From NCBI RefSeq assembly GCF_003259185.1, contig NZ_QGMP01000001.1:868001-932000 (forward strand): 64,000 bases of DNA, read 5' to 3'. A model generated the notes under the pieces. It searched no databases. It saw only the letters and a program-made list of their open reading frames with translations, and had not been told where the DNA came from. Below are positions 36,676 to 46,704 of this stretch, in pieces; positions within the stretch are counted from its first letter, which is position 1, and every line of letters begins with the position of its first letter. The DNA comes from Isoalcanivorax indicus (GTDB lineage Bacteria; Pseudomonadota; Gammaproteobacteria; Pseudomonadales; Alcanivoracaceae). A program made the translations under genes and the position numbers.

Positions 36676-37976
36676 AGGCTGCGTCTCAGGGTTTGCAGTG
36701 TGTTGACGTAGTCGCGGAAGGTGCTGGCATCGTCCGCGTCGTGCCGGTCTGTCGTAGGGTTGACGGGATGGTTGAGGGCGGCCTCGATGGCCTCCTCCGG
36801 CAGGCCGCTCAGGCGTGCCGCGGCGGCGCGCTGTTGCGCAGCCGTGGCGCCGTGTCTTGGCATGCGCGCCTTCACGGCGTCGCGCAGGCCGTTCAGCAGT
36901 ACCGTGCGGCGCTGTTCGCGCCACAGCAGGCGGCCGCTGGCCAGCAGATGGTCAATGAAGTCGCCGGGGCGCTCGCTGGCGTCCTCCAGCGCCGGGCCGC
37001 GACGGGGCAGATACCGCCAGATGAACAGCACCAGCAACAGCAGCAGCGCCAGGATCAGCGGTGCCGCCTGTTGCCAGGCCCACACATGCAGGCGCGGCAG
37101 CGTGACGCCCTGGATGAACCAGATGCGCGGATGGTCTGCGGCGATATCGGCCAGCAGCCAGGCATGATCCAGATAATGCAGTTGATCGTTGTACCAGGGC
37201 GCCAGTTCGGTCATCACCGTGACCTGGCCATCACCCCAGCCCACCTGCAGCAGTTGCCGGCCCGCCTCGTTGTCACCGATGGCCAGCACCGGGGAGCCTT
37301 CGTACCAGACGTCGGTGTCATCAGAAAAGTCAGATGCCAAGGGCAGGGCCACCAGGGTGGCCCGGCTGTCCAGAGCGATGCGGCGTGTGCCGTTATCGGT
37401 GTTCAGTCGGGTGTCGTAGAGTGTGCGCCGGCGGCCACACATGACGCGCTCGCAGGCGTCGCTCATGCCGTCGCTGGTGGCACCGATGCAGTGCCGTTGC
37501 ATCAGCCCTTCCAGCCCCAGCCACAGGTCGTCGAAGGGCGTCTCCGTGAGCACATGGGCCACGGCCACCTCGCTGCGCTCCACGGTGATGTTCAGGGCGT
37601 CCAGCAGTGGATGCTCGCGAGCAGGCTGGTCCATGTCCGGAGCCCGCGGCGCGGCGATGATCAGGTGGCCGCCCCGGGCTACCCAGTCGAGCAGATCCCA
37701 GCTCTGCTCGATACTGGCGCTGCCCCGGGTGCGGTCCAGTATCAGCAGGGTGTCTTCCGCGGGCAGCGGGAACAGGCTGTCGGCGCCGTGCAGGGTGCGG
37801 GTGCGGTGGCCGCGTTGTTGCAGCAGGGTTTCGGCAGCATGGAAAGGGTTCCGCTGTACCGACGTCGCCAGAGCGTCGTGGCTGATATAGCGATAGCGCT
37901 CGACCTGGGTCACCAGCCAGCCGACGAGCACCAGCACCACCATGCTGGCCAGCAGCACAAGCAGACGGCGGTTCAT
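36672..37976 (-). CDS. DUF4350 membrane protein
   Basis: A 434-residue protein: an N-terminal TM helix (about 5-25) and a periplasmic Rossmann-like DUF4350 domain (LLILDRTRGSASIEQSWDLL then DWVARGGHLIIAA) resembling degenerate amidotransferase folds. A second TM helix follows near 295-315 (AAPLILALLLLLVLFIWRYL), then a cytoplasmic helical tail. Found beside MoxR/DUF58/DUF4129 in many proteobacteria, presumably part of one envelope complex. Overlaps both neighbours by four bases. Confidence 0.82.
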   Translation of the reverse strand: MNRRLLVLLASMVVLVLVGWLVTQVERYRYISHDALATSVQRNPFHAAETLLQQRGHRTRTLHGADSLFPLPAEDTLLILDRTRGSASIEQSWDLLDWVARGGHLIIAAPRAPDMDQPAREHPLLDALNITVERSEVAVAHVLTETPFDDLWLGLEGLMQRHCIGATSDGMSDACERVMCGRRRTLYDTRLNTDNGTRRIALDSRATLVALPLASDFSDDTDVWYEGSPVLAIGDNEAGRQLLQVGWGDGQVTVMTELAPWYNDQLHYLDHAWLLADIAADHPRIWFIQGVTLPRLHVWAWQQAAPLILALLLLLVLFIWRYLPRRGPALEDASERPGDFIDHLLASGRLLWREQRRTVLLNGLRDAVKARMPRHGATAAQQRAAAARLSGLPEEAIEAALNHPVNPTTDRHDADDASTFRDYVNTLQTLRRSL

Positions 37977-39478
37977 GCGTGGCCCTCCTGGTGCTGGCAC
38001 CAGTCATCCAGCAGCGCAGTGATGGCGGCGGGGTCCACCGGCCGATGGGCCCAGGCGCTGGCCTGCCACAGGGGGGTGATGCGGCCCAGCAGGCGCACCT
38101 CGGTATCGGTGGCATGGTGCTGGCGCAACTGGCGCAGCACTTCGCTTTCCGTGGCGCCACGGGGCAGCGTGACGGCCAGGCGCTGGTGCAGACTGTGCAG
38201 GCAGCAGCGGTAGAGCAGGCTCAGGGCGTCGCGCTGGTGACCGGCATCCAGGGCGGCGCGGATGGCGGCGGCGGGGTTGTCGGGCAATGGCTGACGGTGG
38301 CTGGCGAGGGCGCGGATATCCACTGGCATGGCGGTATCGCCGCCCTCTGTGGAGGCGAGATCGCGGCGCACCAGATGGCGCCCGGACCACAGCAGCCAGC
38401 CCAGCGCGGCCAGCATCAGCGCCCAGAGCAACAGGCGCAGCACATCGGCAACGCCAGCGAAATCCCAGCTGCTGTCGCGGCGCTCGCGCTCGGTGTTGCG
38501 GTTGAACAGCCAGTCCAGCACACGTTGCAGCAGGGACTCGCTGCGGTCGTTCCGGTCTTGCTGTGCATCCGGGCGCAGGCGCCAGCTGGTGCGTTCAGTC
38601 ATGGGCATCAGGTCGTCACCGGCCAGGATCTCGATGGCCTGCTGGCGCACCGCGTCGCGGTCCTCAGCGGCCTCCACCGGGCTGGCCCACCAGAGCCAGG
38701 GCAGCAGGGCGCAGCACAGCAGTGTCGGGCCCAGGGTGTGGCGCCGGGCAGCGCGGCGCTGGCCGACGCTGCGCAGGCCCTGTTCCAGATCCCAGCCCTC
38801 GAGCCAGGTGCGCTTGTTCAGATACAGCGCGAAGCCGCAGCAGACGTAAAGTGGCTCGGTGATGCACAGGGCCAGGTACCAGCAGGCCAGCATGAGCCGG
38901 TGTTCCACCGCCACATTGTCGTTCATCCAGTCGTACAGGCTGAGGTTGAATTCCCAGGGAAACAACAGCACCAGCAAGGCCAGAATGCCAAAGGCAATGA
39001 ACTGCTCGACATGCACCAGGGTTACGGTCAGCGCCCCGGCGCGCTGGCCCGGCTCGGCGTGCATCACCGCCAGCCGCGGCCCGGCACTGCCGCGCGGGCG
39101 CTCCAGCTGAAACACCGGCGCATTGAAACTGCGCGAGGGACTCAGTCGGCGCCAGGTCAGGGCGCTGAACAGGCCCGGGCGCACGTAGTTCGGCCAGCTG
39201 CGCAGCAGGGCACGCAGCGTCGGTGGCTCGCCGAACAGGGCGCGGGCGCAGTATTCCAGCAGTGGCCTTTCCCACAGGGGTTTGAGCCACCAGAACAGCA
39301 TCGAGGTCCAGAACAGGTCGCCGCCGGTCAGCCACAGCAGAAGCAGTAGCCCGGGCAGTGAGGTGACCAGCCAGATGCTCAGCAGGGGGCGCCACCAGGT
39401 GCGCAGCATGCGCGTGCCCAGGTCCATCGCCTGCCAGGGGCTGCGGGGCGCAATGCGGGCGGCGTGCGGCGTGCTCAT
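37973..39478 (-). CDS. DUF4129 membrane protein
   Basis: A 501-residue protein with several TM helices in its first half, a periplasmic stretch after LPWLWWASPVEAAED, one more TM helix (LRLLLWALMLAALGWLLW) and a C-terminal DUF4129 domain (LYRCCLHSLHQRLAVTLPRG, ATESEVLRQL). DUF4129 resembles transglutaminase C-terminal regions, though no catalytic triad is seen. Member of the MoxR operon; starts and ends in four-base overlaps. Confidence 0.8.
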   Translation of the reverse strand: MSTPHAARIAPRSPWQAMDLGTRMLRTWWRPLLSIWLVTSLPGLLLLLWLTGGDLFWTSMLFWWLKPLWERPLLEYCARALFGEPPTLRALLRSWPNYVRPGLFSALTWRRLSPSRSFNAPVFQLERPRGSAGPRLAVMHAEPGQRAGALTVTLVHVEQFIAFGILALLVLLFPWEFNLSLYDWMNDNVAVEHRLMLACWYLALCITEPLYVCCGFALYLNKRTWLEGWDLEQGLRSVGQRRAARRHTLGPTLLCCALLPWLWWASPVEAAEDRDAVRQQAIEILAGDDLMPMTERTSWRLRPDAQQDRNDRSESLLQRVLDWLFNRNTERERRDSSWDFAGVADVLRLLLWALMLAALGWLLWSGRHLVRRDLASTEGGDTAMPVDIRALASHRQPLPDNPAAAIRAALDAGHQRDALSLLYRCCLHSLHQRLAVTLPRGATESEVLRQLRQHHATDTEVRLLGRITPLWQASAWAHRPVDPAAITALLDDWCQHQEGHA

Positions 39479-40467
39479 TCGGACGGCTCCCGGGCCACGG
39501 CAGGCGGGCGACCGGCCAGACCCAGATACAGGGCCAGCAAGGCCCAGCAGGCGGCGCCGACGCTGTACTTGATCCCGGCGGGCAGCACGCGCGGCGACCA
39601 GAAGGCCTCGATGAAGGCGGCCAGAATCAGCAGCAGGATGACGCCATAGATCACCGGCATGCCGCTGCGCGCGGCCTCGCGCAGTGCGGCCAGACGGGTC
39701 AGTTGACCCGGCGCGAGTACCGCCGCGCCGAGACGCAGCCCGGCGCCCCCGGCCAGAATGATGGCCGTGATTTCCGGCGCCCCGTGGGCGATGACGAACG
39801 TGAACAGCGCTTCGCCCGCATCGATATTGACCAGATGCCCGGCCACCGCGCCGAAGAAGCCGCCGTTGAAGATCATGATGAACAGGGCGCCGACACCGAA
39901 AAAGAGGCCGCCAGCGAAACTGCGGAACGCCACGCTGATATTGTTGTAGATGTAATAGCCGAACATCAGCATGTCGTCGCCGCTGTCGCGGGCGCCCAGG
40001 CCGCGTTCATTGGCGTACATGCTTTCTATGCTGGCCAGGGTGTCGCCGCCGAGCACGCTGTGAATGCGGTCCGGCTGCCAGGCCACCAGCAGCCAGATCA
40101 TGGCCATGGCGATGACAAAACTGAGGCCGCTGGCCAGATGCCAGGGCCATTGCTGGCGCACGGTGCGGGGGAAGTCCGTTCGCACAAAGGCACGCAGTTT
40201 CGGCAGCAGCGGCGGGCGGTACTGATACAACTGGCGGTGGCCGCGCAGTACCAGGGCGTTGAGCCGCCGTACCAGGGCCGGGCCATAGCCGCGCTGGCGT
40301 GCCAGGGCCAGGTGGTGACACAGACGCCGGTAGTCATCGGCAAACTGATCAATGCCTTCGGTGCCGTCTTCATGCTTCTTGCGCTTGCCCTGCTCCAGTT
40401 GCGTCAGGGTAGTGGCCAGCCGTTCCCAGAAGATATTGTGGGCCTGCTCGAATTGCTGCTGGCGCAT
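39475..40467 (-). CDS. SpoIIM-like integral membrane protein (DUF95)
   Basis: A 330-residue protein with a cytoplasmic N-terminal helical part (residues 1-110) and about six TM helices. The block FGYYIYNNISVAFRSFAGG, followed by GALFIMIFNGGFFGAVAGH, and the HGAPEITAIILAGGAGL segment are typical of the stage II sporulation M family. In non-sporulating proteobacteria the family sits in MoxR/DUF58/RDD operons; the role is not established. Start shares one base with the RDD stop. Confidence 0.88.
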   Translation of the reverse strand: MRQQQFEQAHNIFWERLATTLTQLEQGKRKKHEDGTEGIDQFADDYRRLCHHLALARQRGYGPALVRRLNALVLRGHRQLYQYRPPLLPKLRAFVRTDFPRTVRQQWPWHLASGLSFVIAMAMIWLLVAWQPDRIHSVLGGDTLASIESMYANERGLGARDSGDDMLMFGYYIYNNISVAFRSFAGGLFFGVGALFIMIFNGGFFGAVAGHLVNIDAGEALFTFVIAHGAPEITAIILAGGAGLRLGAAVLAPGQLTRLAALREAARSGMPVIYGVILLLILAAFIEAFWSPRVLPAGIKYSVGAACWALLALYLGLAGRPPAVAREPSE

Positions 40468-41156
40468 CAGTTGGCCCCCTGTGTATGCCGGGCTGCGGCG
40501 TCCAGACGCTCGGCAGCTGCGTCGCCCAGTTCGGGGAAGGCGAGTTGGGCCAGTTCGTTGCGCCGCGCCGGGGTCAGGCGCGGGCCGCGCTCGTAGTAGT
40601 CCAGCAGCAGGTGACGATCAGCGAGGGTGAGCGGCCAGTCGGGTGCCTGGCTGTCGCCGCTGTCCGGGATGGCCTGCGGCGTTTCCTTGTGTTGCGGGTG
40701 CAGGGGGTGGAGATGCACCACCAGGGTGCCGGCAGCCAGATCGCCAAGACGCCGGAAGCGGCTGTCGATCAGCATGCACAGGAAGCCCGCCAGGTAGAAC
40801 ATCGGGAACAGGTCGGCGGTGCGCAGCAGGTTGCGAATCAGGCTGGCATTCAGATCCACCGGGGTGGCGTCTTCGCGCACCACGGCCAGGCCCAGGCTTT
40901 TCTTGCCCGGTGTTTGCCCCCGGCGCATCACTTCGAACCAGACCGGATAGAACCATTCCAGCAGGAAGACCAGAATCAGCAGCAGGCCCCAGCCGACACC
41001 ACCGAAAGGCGACAGCAGCATGGCCCCCACGGTGTACACCAGAATGCGAATGCAGGCATCGATCAGATAGGCCACGGCGCGCGGCACTGGCCCGGCCAGC
41101 GCCAGCGTCAGGGGCACCCCTTCCGGCGTGGTGATGTGGCGCTGTTCGTCGATCAT
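40467..41156 (-). CDS. RDD family membrane protein
   Basis: A 229-residue protein. The RDD domain (about 20-150) has the usual Arg and Asp positions: VPRAVAYLIDACIRILVY and QTPGKKSLGLAVVREDATP, with about three TM helices. The C-terminal 70 residues are hydrophilic. First gene of the tightly overlapping MoxR set, 24 bases after DUF2069, so the whole run from arsC may be one transcript. Confidence 0.9.
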   Translation of the reverse strand: MIDEQRHITTPEGVPLTLALAGPVPRAVAYLIDACIRILVYTVGAMLLSPFGGVGWGLLLILVFLLEWFYPVWFEVMRRGQTPGKKSLGLAVVREDATPVDLNASLIRNLLRTADLFPMFYLAGFLCMLIDSRFRRLGDLAAGTLVVHLHPLHPQHKETPQAIPDSGDSQAPDWPLTLADRHLLLDYYERGPRLTPARRNELAQLAFPELGDAAAERLDAAARHTQGAN

Positions 41157-41180
41157 GTCGATCCCCCCGGATCGTCGCGG

Positions 41181-41528
41181 TCAGCGGTCCTGGCTGGCCT
41201 GGCCTGCGCGGATCAGCAGCATCGCGGTGATAAACAACCCGACCAGTGCCAGCACGCGGAAGATGGCCAGCACCCCCATCGGTGGCGGATAGAACAGCTG
41301 TATCACAAAGCCGCAAAAATAAAACATCAGCACGAAACACATCCAGGTGAGCAGGCGCGGACTGCCCTGAATGGCTGCATGGGTAAAGATGAGCAGAGGA
41401 CCGTACAGGATCAGGGTCATGAACAGTTTGGCGATGAGGGGCGTATCCGGCGGTGCCAGCCACCAGAGACCACCAATACCGGTGAGCAGCAGCAGGGCAA
41501 AGAAAAGGCGGTTCAGATTCAGGATCAC
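41181..41528 (-). CDS. DUF2069 inner-membrane protein
   Basis: A 115-residue protein with four TM helices (LFFALLLLTGIGGLWWLA, MTLILYGPLLIFTHAAI, LTWMCFVLMFYFCGFVIQLF, FRVLALVGLFITAMLL). The GTG at 41528 is chosen: it lies one base after the wrbA stop with GGAG upstream. A longer in-frame start at 41612 would overlap wrbA. The order arsC-wrbA-DUF2069 is, as I recall, also seen in Pseudomonas. Function unknown. Confidence 0.8.
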   Translation of the reverse strand: MILNLNRLFFALLLLTGIGGLWWLAPPDTPLIAKLFMTLILYGPLLIFTHAAIQGSPRLLTWMCFVLMFYFCGFVIQLFYPPPMGVLAIFRVLALVGLFITAMLLIRAGQASQDR

Positions 41529-41529
41529 A

Positions 41530-42491
<962 letters not shown>

Positions 42492-42552
42492 GATCTCTCT
42501 GTGCGTGATGTCGAGTAAGCGGACATTCTAGTCCGCTGGAAGGATGTATGTC

Positions 42553-43875
42553 ATGAACGACGATGCAATGCCCCGCTGGCGAGCGGAACTCAAGCGATTG
42601 CAGGTGCGTACCGAGGGTCTGGTGACCTTCGTGCGCTTGCTGGCGCACCAGTTCCGCAAGGATGGCCTGCCGCAAAGTGCCGCCGCGCTGACCTACACCA
42701 CACTGTTTGCCATCGTGCCGGTGCTGACCGTGACCTATTCGATCCTGGCGGCCATTCCTGCCCTGCGCGAGCGCGGTGAGTTTATCCAGAGCTGGGCGCT
42801 GGATTATTTCGTGCCCGATGCGGGTGTGCAGGTGCAGGAGTACCTGGGCGAGTTTACCCGACAGGCCGCCAACCTGACCGTGATCGGTGCGGTATTTCTG
42901 TTCGTGACCTCGGTGCTGCTGTTGCGCACCATCGAGAACGCCATGAACCGTATCTGGATGGTCACCCAGCCGCGCCGTGGCGTGACCAGCCTGTTGATGT
43001 ACTGGGCGGTGCTGACGCTGGGCCCGCTGCTGCTGGGCGCTGGTCTGGGGATCAGTTCCTATGTCACCTCCATGACACTGGTGACCGACACCGTGGCCTG
43101 GTTTGGCGGGGCGCGCCTCTGGCTGGTGATTCTGCCGGTGTTTCTGACCACGGTGATGCTGACCCTGTTGTATGTGGTGGTACCGAATTGTCATGTGCCG
43201 TTGCGGCAGGGGCTGCTGGGCGGTTTCGTCGCGGCGATCCTGTTCGAGCTGGCCAAGAGTGGCTTTGCCCTGTTCATCCGTTTTGCGCCGAGCTACGAGG
43301 TGGTGTACGGCGCCTTTGCCGCCGTGCCGTTGTTCCTGCTCTGGGTGTACGTATCCTGGGTGATCGTGCTGGCCGGGGCCGAGCTGGTGCGCACCCAGAC
43401 GGTGTACTCGGAGTACCGGCGCGACGTGCCGCGTTTGCAGGCGCTGCTGCGTGTGCTGGAAGTGCTCTGGCACAAGCAGCAGCGTGGCCGCGTATTGCGA
43501 CCGGCGATCCTGCGTCGCACGCTGCAGGCGGCCGGGGCCACGCGCTGGGATGAGTTTCGCAATCTGCTGATTGATCTGGGGCTGGTGCGGCGTACCGACG
43601 AGGGCGGTTATGTGCTGACCCGCGATCTGCGCACCCTGACGGTGGCCGAACTGATTGACCTGACGCCCTGGCCTGCGGTGGCGCAGTTGCGCACCAGCGG
43701 TGAGCATACGCGGCCCTGGGAGGCGGCCTTGACTGAGCGCTGCGCGGCGGCGCGTGAGGGCATGCAGGCGCCGCTGTCGTTGTCGCTGGAAGCCTTGTTC
43801 ACCAGTGCAACACAGGGGGATGCGTCCTCGGATACGACCCCGGTGACGGCGGTGAAGGGGAAAGCCCATGCGTGA
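42553..43875 (+). CDS. YihY/BrkB family inner-membrane protein
   Basis: A 440-residue protein with about six TM helices in the first 290 residues. SAAALTYTTLFAIVPVLTV is the family signature and FVAAILFELAKSGFALFI is a later block. A cytoplasmic C-terminal region of about 130 residues resembles a winged helix. Once annotated as ribonuclease BN, a role now assigned elsewhere; the function is unclear. The ATG at 42553 has GGAAGG nine bases upstream, while the in-frame ATG at 42544 sits directly against it. Overlaps the acylphosphatase gene by eight bases. Confidence 0.9.
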   Translation: MNDDAMPRWRAELKRLQVRTEGLVTFVRLLAHQFRKDGLPQSAAALTYTTLFAIVPVLTVTYSILAAIPALRERGEFIQSWALDYFVPDAGVQVQEYLGEFTRQAANLTVIGAVFLFVTSVLLLRTIENAMNRIWMVTQPRRGVTSLLMYWAVLTLGPLLLGAGLGISSYVTSMTLVTDTVAWFGGARLWLVILPVFLTTVMLTLLYVVVPNCHVPLRQGLLGGFVAAILFELAKSGFALFIRFAPSYEVVYGAFAAVPLFLLWVYVSWVIVLAGAELVRTQTVYSEYRRDVPRLQALLRVLEVLWHKQQRGRVLRPAILRRTLQAAGATRWDEFRNLLIDLGLVRRTDEGGYVLTRDLRTLTVAELIDLTPWPAVAQLRTSGEHTRPWEAALTERCAAAREGMQAPLSLSLEALFTSATQGDASSDTTPVTAVKGKAHA

Positions 43876-44152
43876 GGCCACGCCGAAAGCCCTGCATGTT
43901 CGGGTGCAAGGCCGGGTGCAGGGCGTGTTCTATCGCGCCAGCACACAACAGCAGGCGCAACGGCTGGGCCTGCGCGGCTGGGTGCGGAACTGCGATGACG
44001 GTAGTGTGGAGGCCGTCCTGTGTGGCGATGACGCCGCCCTGGAGGCCATGTTGGCATGGATGGCGCAAGGACCAGACAAGGCGCGGGTGGATGCGCTGGA
44101 TAAAACACCGGCCGAGGTGCCGGATAACAACGATTTCGAGGTTCGACAGTGA
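43868..44152 (+). CDS. acyP: Acylphosphatase
   Basis: A 94-residue acylphosphatase that hydrolyses carboxyl-phosphate bonds such as in acetyl phosphate or 1,3-bisphosphoglycerate. The family signature VRVQGRVQGVFYR includes the catalytic Arg, and LRGWVRNCDDGSVEA includes the catalytic Asn. Starts inside the yihY 3' end and overlaps the next gene by four bases (GTGA). Confidence 0.95.
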   Translation: MREATPKALHVRVQGRVQGVFYRASTQQQAQRLGLRGWVRNCDDGSVEAVLCGDDAALEAMLAWMAQGPDKARVDALDKTPAEVPDNNDFEVRQ

Positions 44153-45033
44153 AACAGGTGGAACTGGTCAACGGGGATCTGCGCTTTCCGGCGCTGATGG
44201 CGGGGGACGGCGAGCCGGTGATTCTGTTGCACGGCTTTCCGGACAGTTTTCGCAACTGGCGGCATCAGGTGCAGGCATTGGCCGATGCCGGGTATCTGGC
44301 CGTGGCGCCTGCACTGCGCGGTTATGCGCCGGGCTGCCAGCCGCGCAACGGTGACTATTCCCTGCGCGCGGCGGTGGAGGATGTCTGCGCCTTTGCCAGC
44401 CAGCTCGGCGGCTGCGCGCACCTGGTGGGCCATGACTGGGGTGCTGTGGTGGGCTATCTGGCGGCCGCCCGGTCACCGGAGCAGTTCAGCTCGCTGACGA
44501 CGCTGGCCATTCCGCCGTTGAAGCGTTTACCCGCTGCCGTATTGAAGGTGCCTGAGCAACTGCTGCTCAGCGCCTACATGGAATTCTTCCAGTTGCCGCT
44601 GGTGCCGGAATGGACCCTGCGCCGCAACGACCTGGCCGGGGTCGAATGGCTCTGGCGGCGCTGGTCGCCGGACTGGGAGCCGGGCGAGTACCTGATCGAA
44701 GCCCAGACCGTGCTCAGCGAACCGGGCGTGATGCGTGCCGCCCTGAACTGGTACCGGCACCTGCCACGGGTCTGGAGCAGCGCCCACCGCGAGGCACGTC
44801 GCTGGATGGCGCGCCCGATCGACGTGCCTGCCATGGTCATGGTGGGGCGCAAGGACGGCTGCATGAGCCCGCGCCTGCTGGACCACACCATCCACCAGCG
44901 CGACTTCCCGGCAGGCCTCCGTGTGGAGCAGGTGTCCGGTGCCGGGCACTTCCTGCATCTGGAGCGCCCGCAGCGCATCAACGACCTGCTGCTCCAGCAT
45001 CTGGCCGCCAGCCCCAGCGCCTGCGCGGTCTGA
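44149..45033 (+). CDS. Alpha/beta hydrolase, epoxide-hydrolase-like
   Basis: A 294-residue alpha/beta hydrolase. HGFPDSFRNWRHQ is the oxyanion region. The nucleophile elbow is VGHDWGAVVG with Asp rather than Ser, the mark of epoxide hydrolases and haloalkane dehalogenases. The C-terminal His is in GAGHFLHLERPQ. GTG start in a four-base overlap with the acylphosphatase stop. The substrate cannot be read from sequence. Confidence 0.88.
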   Translation: MKQVELVNGDLRFPALMAGDGEPVILLHGFPDSFRNWRHQVQALADAGYLAVAPALRGYAPGCQPRNGDYSLRAAVEDVCAFASQLGGCAHLVGHDWGAVVGYLAAARSPEQFSSLTTLAIPPLKRLPAAVLKVPEQLLLSAYMEFFQLPLVPEWTLRRNDLAGVEWLWRRWSPDWEPGEYLIEAQTVLSEPGVMRAALNWYRHLPRVWSSAHREARRWMARPIDVPAMVMVGRKDGCMSPRLLDHTIHQRDFPAGLRVEQVSGAGHFLHLERPQRINDLLLQHLAASPSACAV

Positions 45034-45066
45034 GTGGTAACGGGATGTCGGCGGGCGCTTCTCTGC

Positions 45067-45072
45067 TATAAT
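45067..45072 (+). promoter_or_regulatory. -10 box of the fumarase promoter
   Basis: Consensus TATAAT, 34 bases before the fumarase ATG. No good -35 is seen at 16-18 bases, so an activator or extended element may be needed. Confidence 0.6.
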
Positions 45073-45106
45073 GCGCGCCCCCGAGAACCCGAGTCTGGAG
45101 TACCCC

Positions 45107-46627
45107 ATGACGGTGATCCGCCAGGACGACGTGATCCAGAGCGTCGCTGATGCCCTGCAGTACATCTCTTACTACCATCCCGCTGACTTCATCCAGGCCG
45201 TGCACGAGGCCTATGAGCGTGAAGAGAACCCGGCGGCGAAAGACGCCATGGCGCAGATTCTGGTGAATTCCCGCATGTCGGCCACCGGCCACCGGCCGAT
45301 CTGCCAGGACACCGGCATCGTGACCGTGTTCTGCAAGGTGGGCATGCAGGTGACCTTTGAGGGCGACCTGAGCCTCACCGACATGATCAACGAAGGTGTG
45401 CGCCGGGCCTACAACCACCCGGACAATGTGCTGCGTGCGTCGGTGCTGGCCGACCCGGATGGCAAGCGGGCCAACACCAAAGACAACACCCCGGCGGTGA
45501 TCCATTACGACATCGTGCCGGGCAATACGGTGGACATCCAGGTGGCGGCCAAGGGCGGCGGCAGCGAGGCCAAATCCAAGTTCGCCATGCTCAATCCGTC
45601 CGACTCGATTGTCGACTGGGTGCTGGAGCAGGTGCCGAAGATGGGCGCGGGTTGGTGCCCACCGGGCATGCTCGGTATCGGGATCGGCGGCACCGCCGAG
45701 AAGGCCATGGTGCTGGCGAAAGAATCCCTGATGGACCCGATCGACATCCACGAACTGAAAGCCCGTGGCCCGCAGAACCGTGCCGAGGAACTGCGCCTGG
45801 AGCTGTTCGAGAAGGTCAACGCGCTGGGCATCGGCGCGCAGGGTCTGGGCGGCCTGACCACGGTGCTGGATGTGAAGGTGGTGGATTACCCGACCCATGC
45901 CGCCAACAAGCCCGTGGCGATCATTCCCAACTGTGCGGCGACCCGCCATGCGCACTTCGTGCTGGATGGCAGTGGCCCGGCCGACCTGAAGGCGCCGGAC
46001 ATCAATCTCTGGCCGGACATCGCCTGGGGCGACGGCGGCCAGTCGAAGCGCGTCAATCTGGACACCATCACCCCGGAAGAGGTGCAGACCTGGAAATCCG
46101 GCGACACGCTGCTGTTGTCGGGCAAGTTGCTGACCGGGCGCGATGCGGCGCACAAGCGCATGGTGGACATGCTGGCCAAGGGCGACACGCTGCCGGTGGA
46201 CTTCACCAACCGCTTTATCTACTACGTGGGCCCGGTGGACCCGGTGGGCGATGAGGTGGTGGGCCCGGCCGGCCCGACCACGGCGACGCGCATGGACAAG
46301 TTCACCCGTACCATGCTCGAGCAGACCGGCCTGATCGGCATGGTCGGCAAGGCCGAGCGCGGGCAGACGGCCATTGACGCGATTCGCGACAACAAGGCGG
46401 TATATCTGATGGCGGTGGGCGGCGCTGCCTACCTGGTATCGAAGGCGATCCGTGCCTCACGTGTGGTGGCGTTCGAAGATCTGGGCATGGAAGCGATCTA
46501 CGAATTTGAAGTGGAAGACATGCCTGTGACGGTTGCCGTGGACAGTGACGGCACTTCCGTGCACCGTACGGGTCCGAAGATCTGGCAGGCGAAAATCGGC
46601 AAGATTCCGGTGGCCGAGGAAGCCTGA
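45107..46627 (+). CDS. fumA: Class I (iron-sulfur) fumarate hydratase
   Basis: A 506-residue single-chain class I fumarase, converting fumarate to L-malate in the TCA cycle with an oxygen-sensitive [4Fe-4S] cluster. Cluster cysteines lie in ATGHRPICQDTGIV (about Cys64) and IIPNCAATRHAHF. The alpha part (1 to about 340) and beta part (GPAGPTTATRMDKFT; AVGGAAYLVSKAI) are both complete. The ATG at 45107 has GGAG at normal spacing. Monocistronic: a promoter box lies before it and a hairpin after it. Confidence 0.95.
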   Translation: MTVIRQDDVIQSVADALQYISYYHPADFIQAVHEAYEREENPAAKDAMAQILVNSRMSATGHRPICQDTGIVTVFCKVGMQVTFEGDLSLTDMINEGVRRAYNHPDNVLRASVLADPDGKRANTKDNTPAVIHYDIVPGNTVDIQVAAKGGGSEAKSKFAMLNPSDSIVDWVLEQVPKMGAGWCPPGMLGIGIGGTAEKAMVLAKESLMDPIDIHELKARGPQNRAEELRLELFEKVNALGIGAQGLGGLTTVLDVKVVDYPTHAANKPVAIIPNCAATRHAHFVLDGSGPADLKAPDINLWPDIAWGDGGQSKRVNLDTITPEEVQTWKSGDTLLLSGKLLTGRDAAHKRMVDMLAKGDTLPVDFTNRFIYYVGPVDPVGDEVVGPAGPTTATRMDKFTRTMLEQTGLIGMVGKAERGQTAIDAIRDNKAVYLMAVGGAAYLVSKAIRASRVVAFEDLGMEAIYEFEVEDMPVTVAVDSDGTSVHRTGPKIWQAKIGKIPVAEEA

Positions 46628-46639
46628 CCCCGGTAGCGG

Positions 46640-46683
46640 GTGTCAGGTCGGCTCGCCCCTGCCAGATCTGACACTCTTGTTTC
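46640..46683 (+). terminator. Hairpin after fumarase
   Basis: GTGTCAGGTC (46640-46649) pairs with GATCTGACAC (46665-46674) through one G-T pair, followed by the T-rich TCTTGTTTCC. Confidence 0.6.
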
Positions 46684-46704
46684 CTGACGGTCTGACATCA
46701 GCTT

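Noticed and set aside
39475-40467. Sporulation gene spoIIM
   Set aside because: The family is widespread outside spore formers and here lies in a MoxR/DUF58 operon; no other sporulation genes are seen.
42553-43875. Ribonuclease BN (old annotation of YihY family)
   Set aside because: The protein is an integral membrane protein of the YihY/BrkB family, and the RNase BN activity belongs to another gene.
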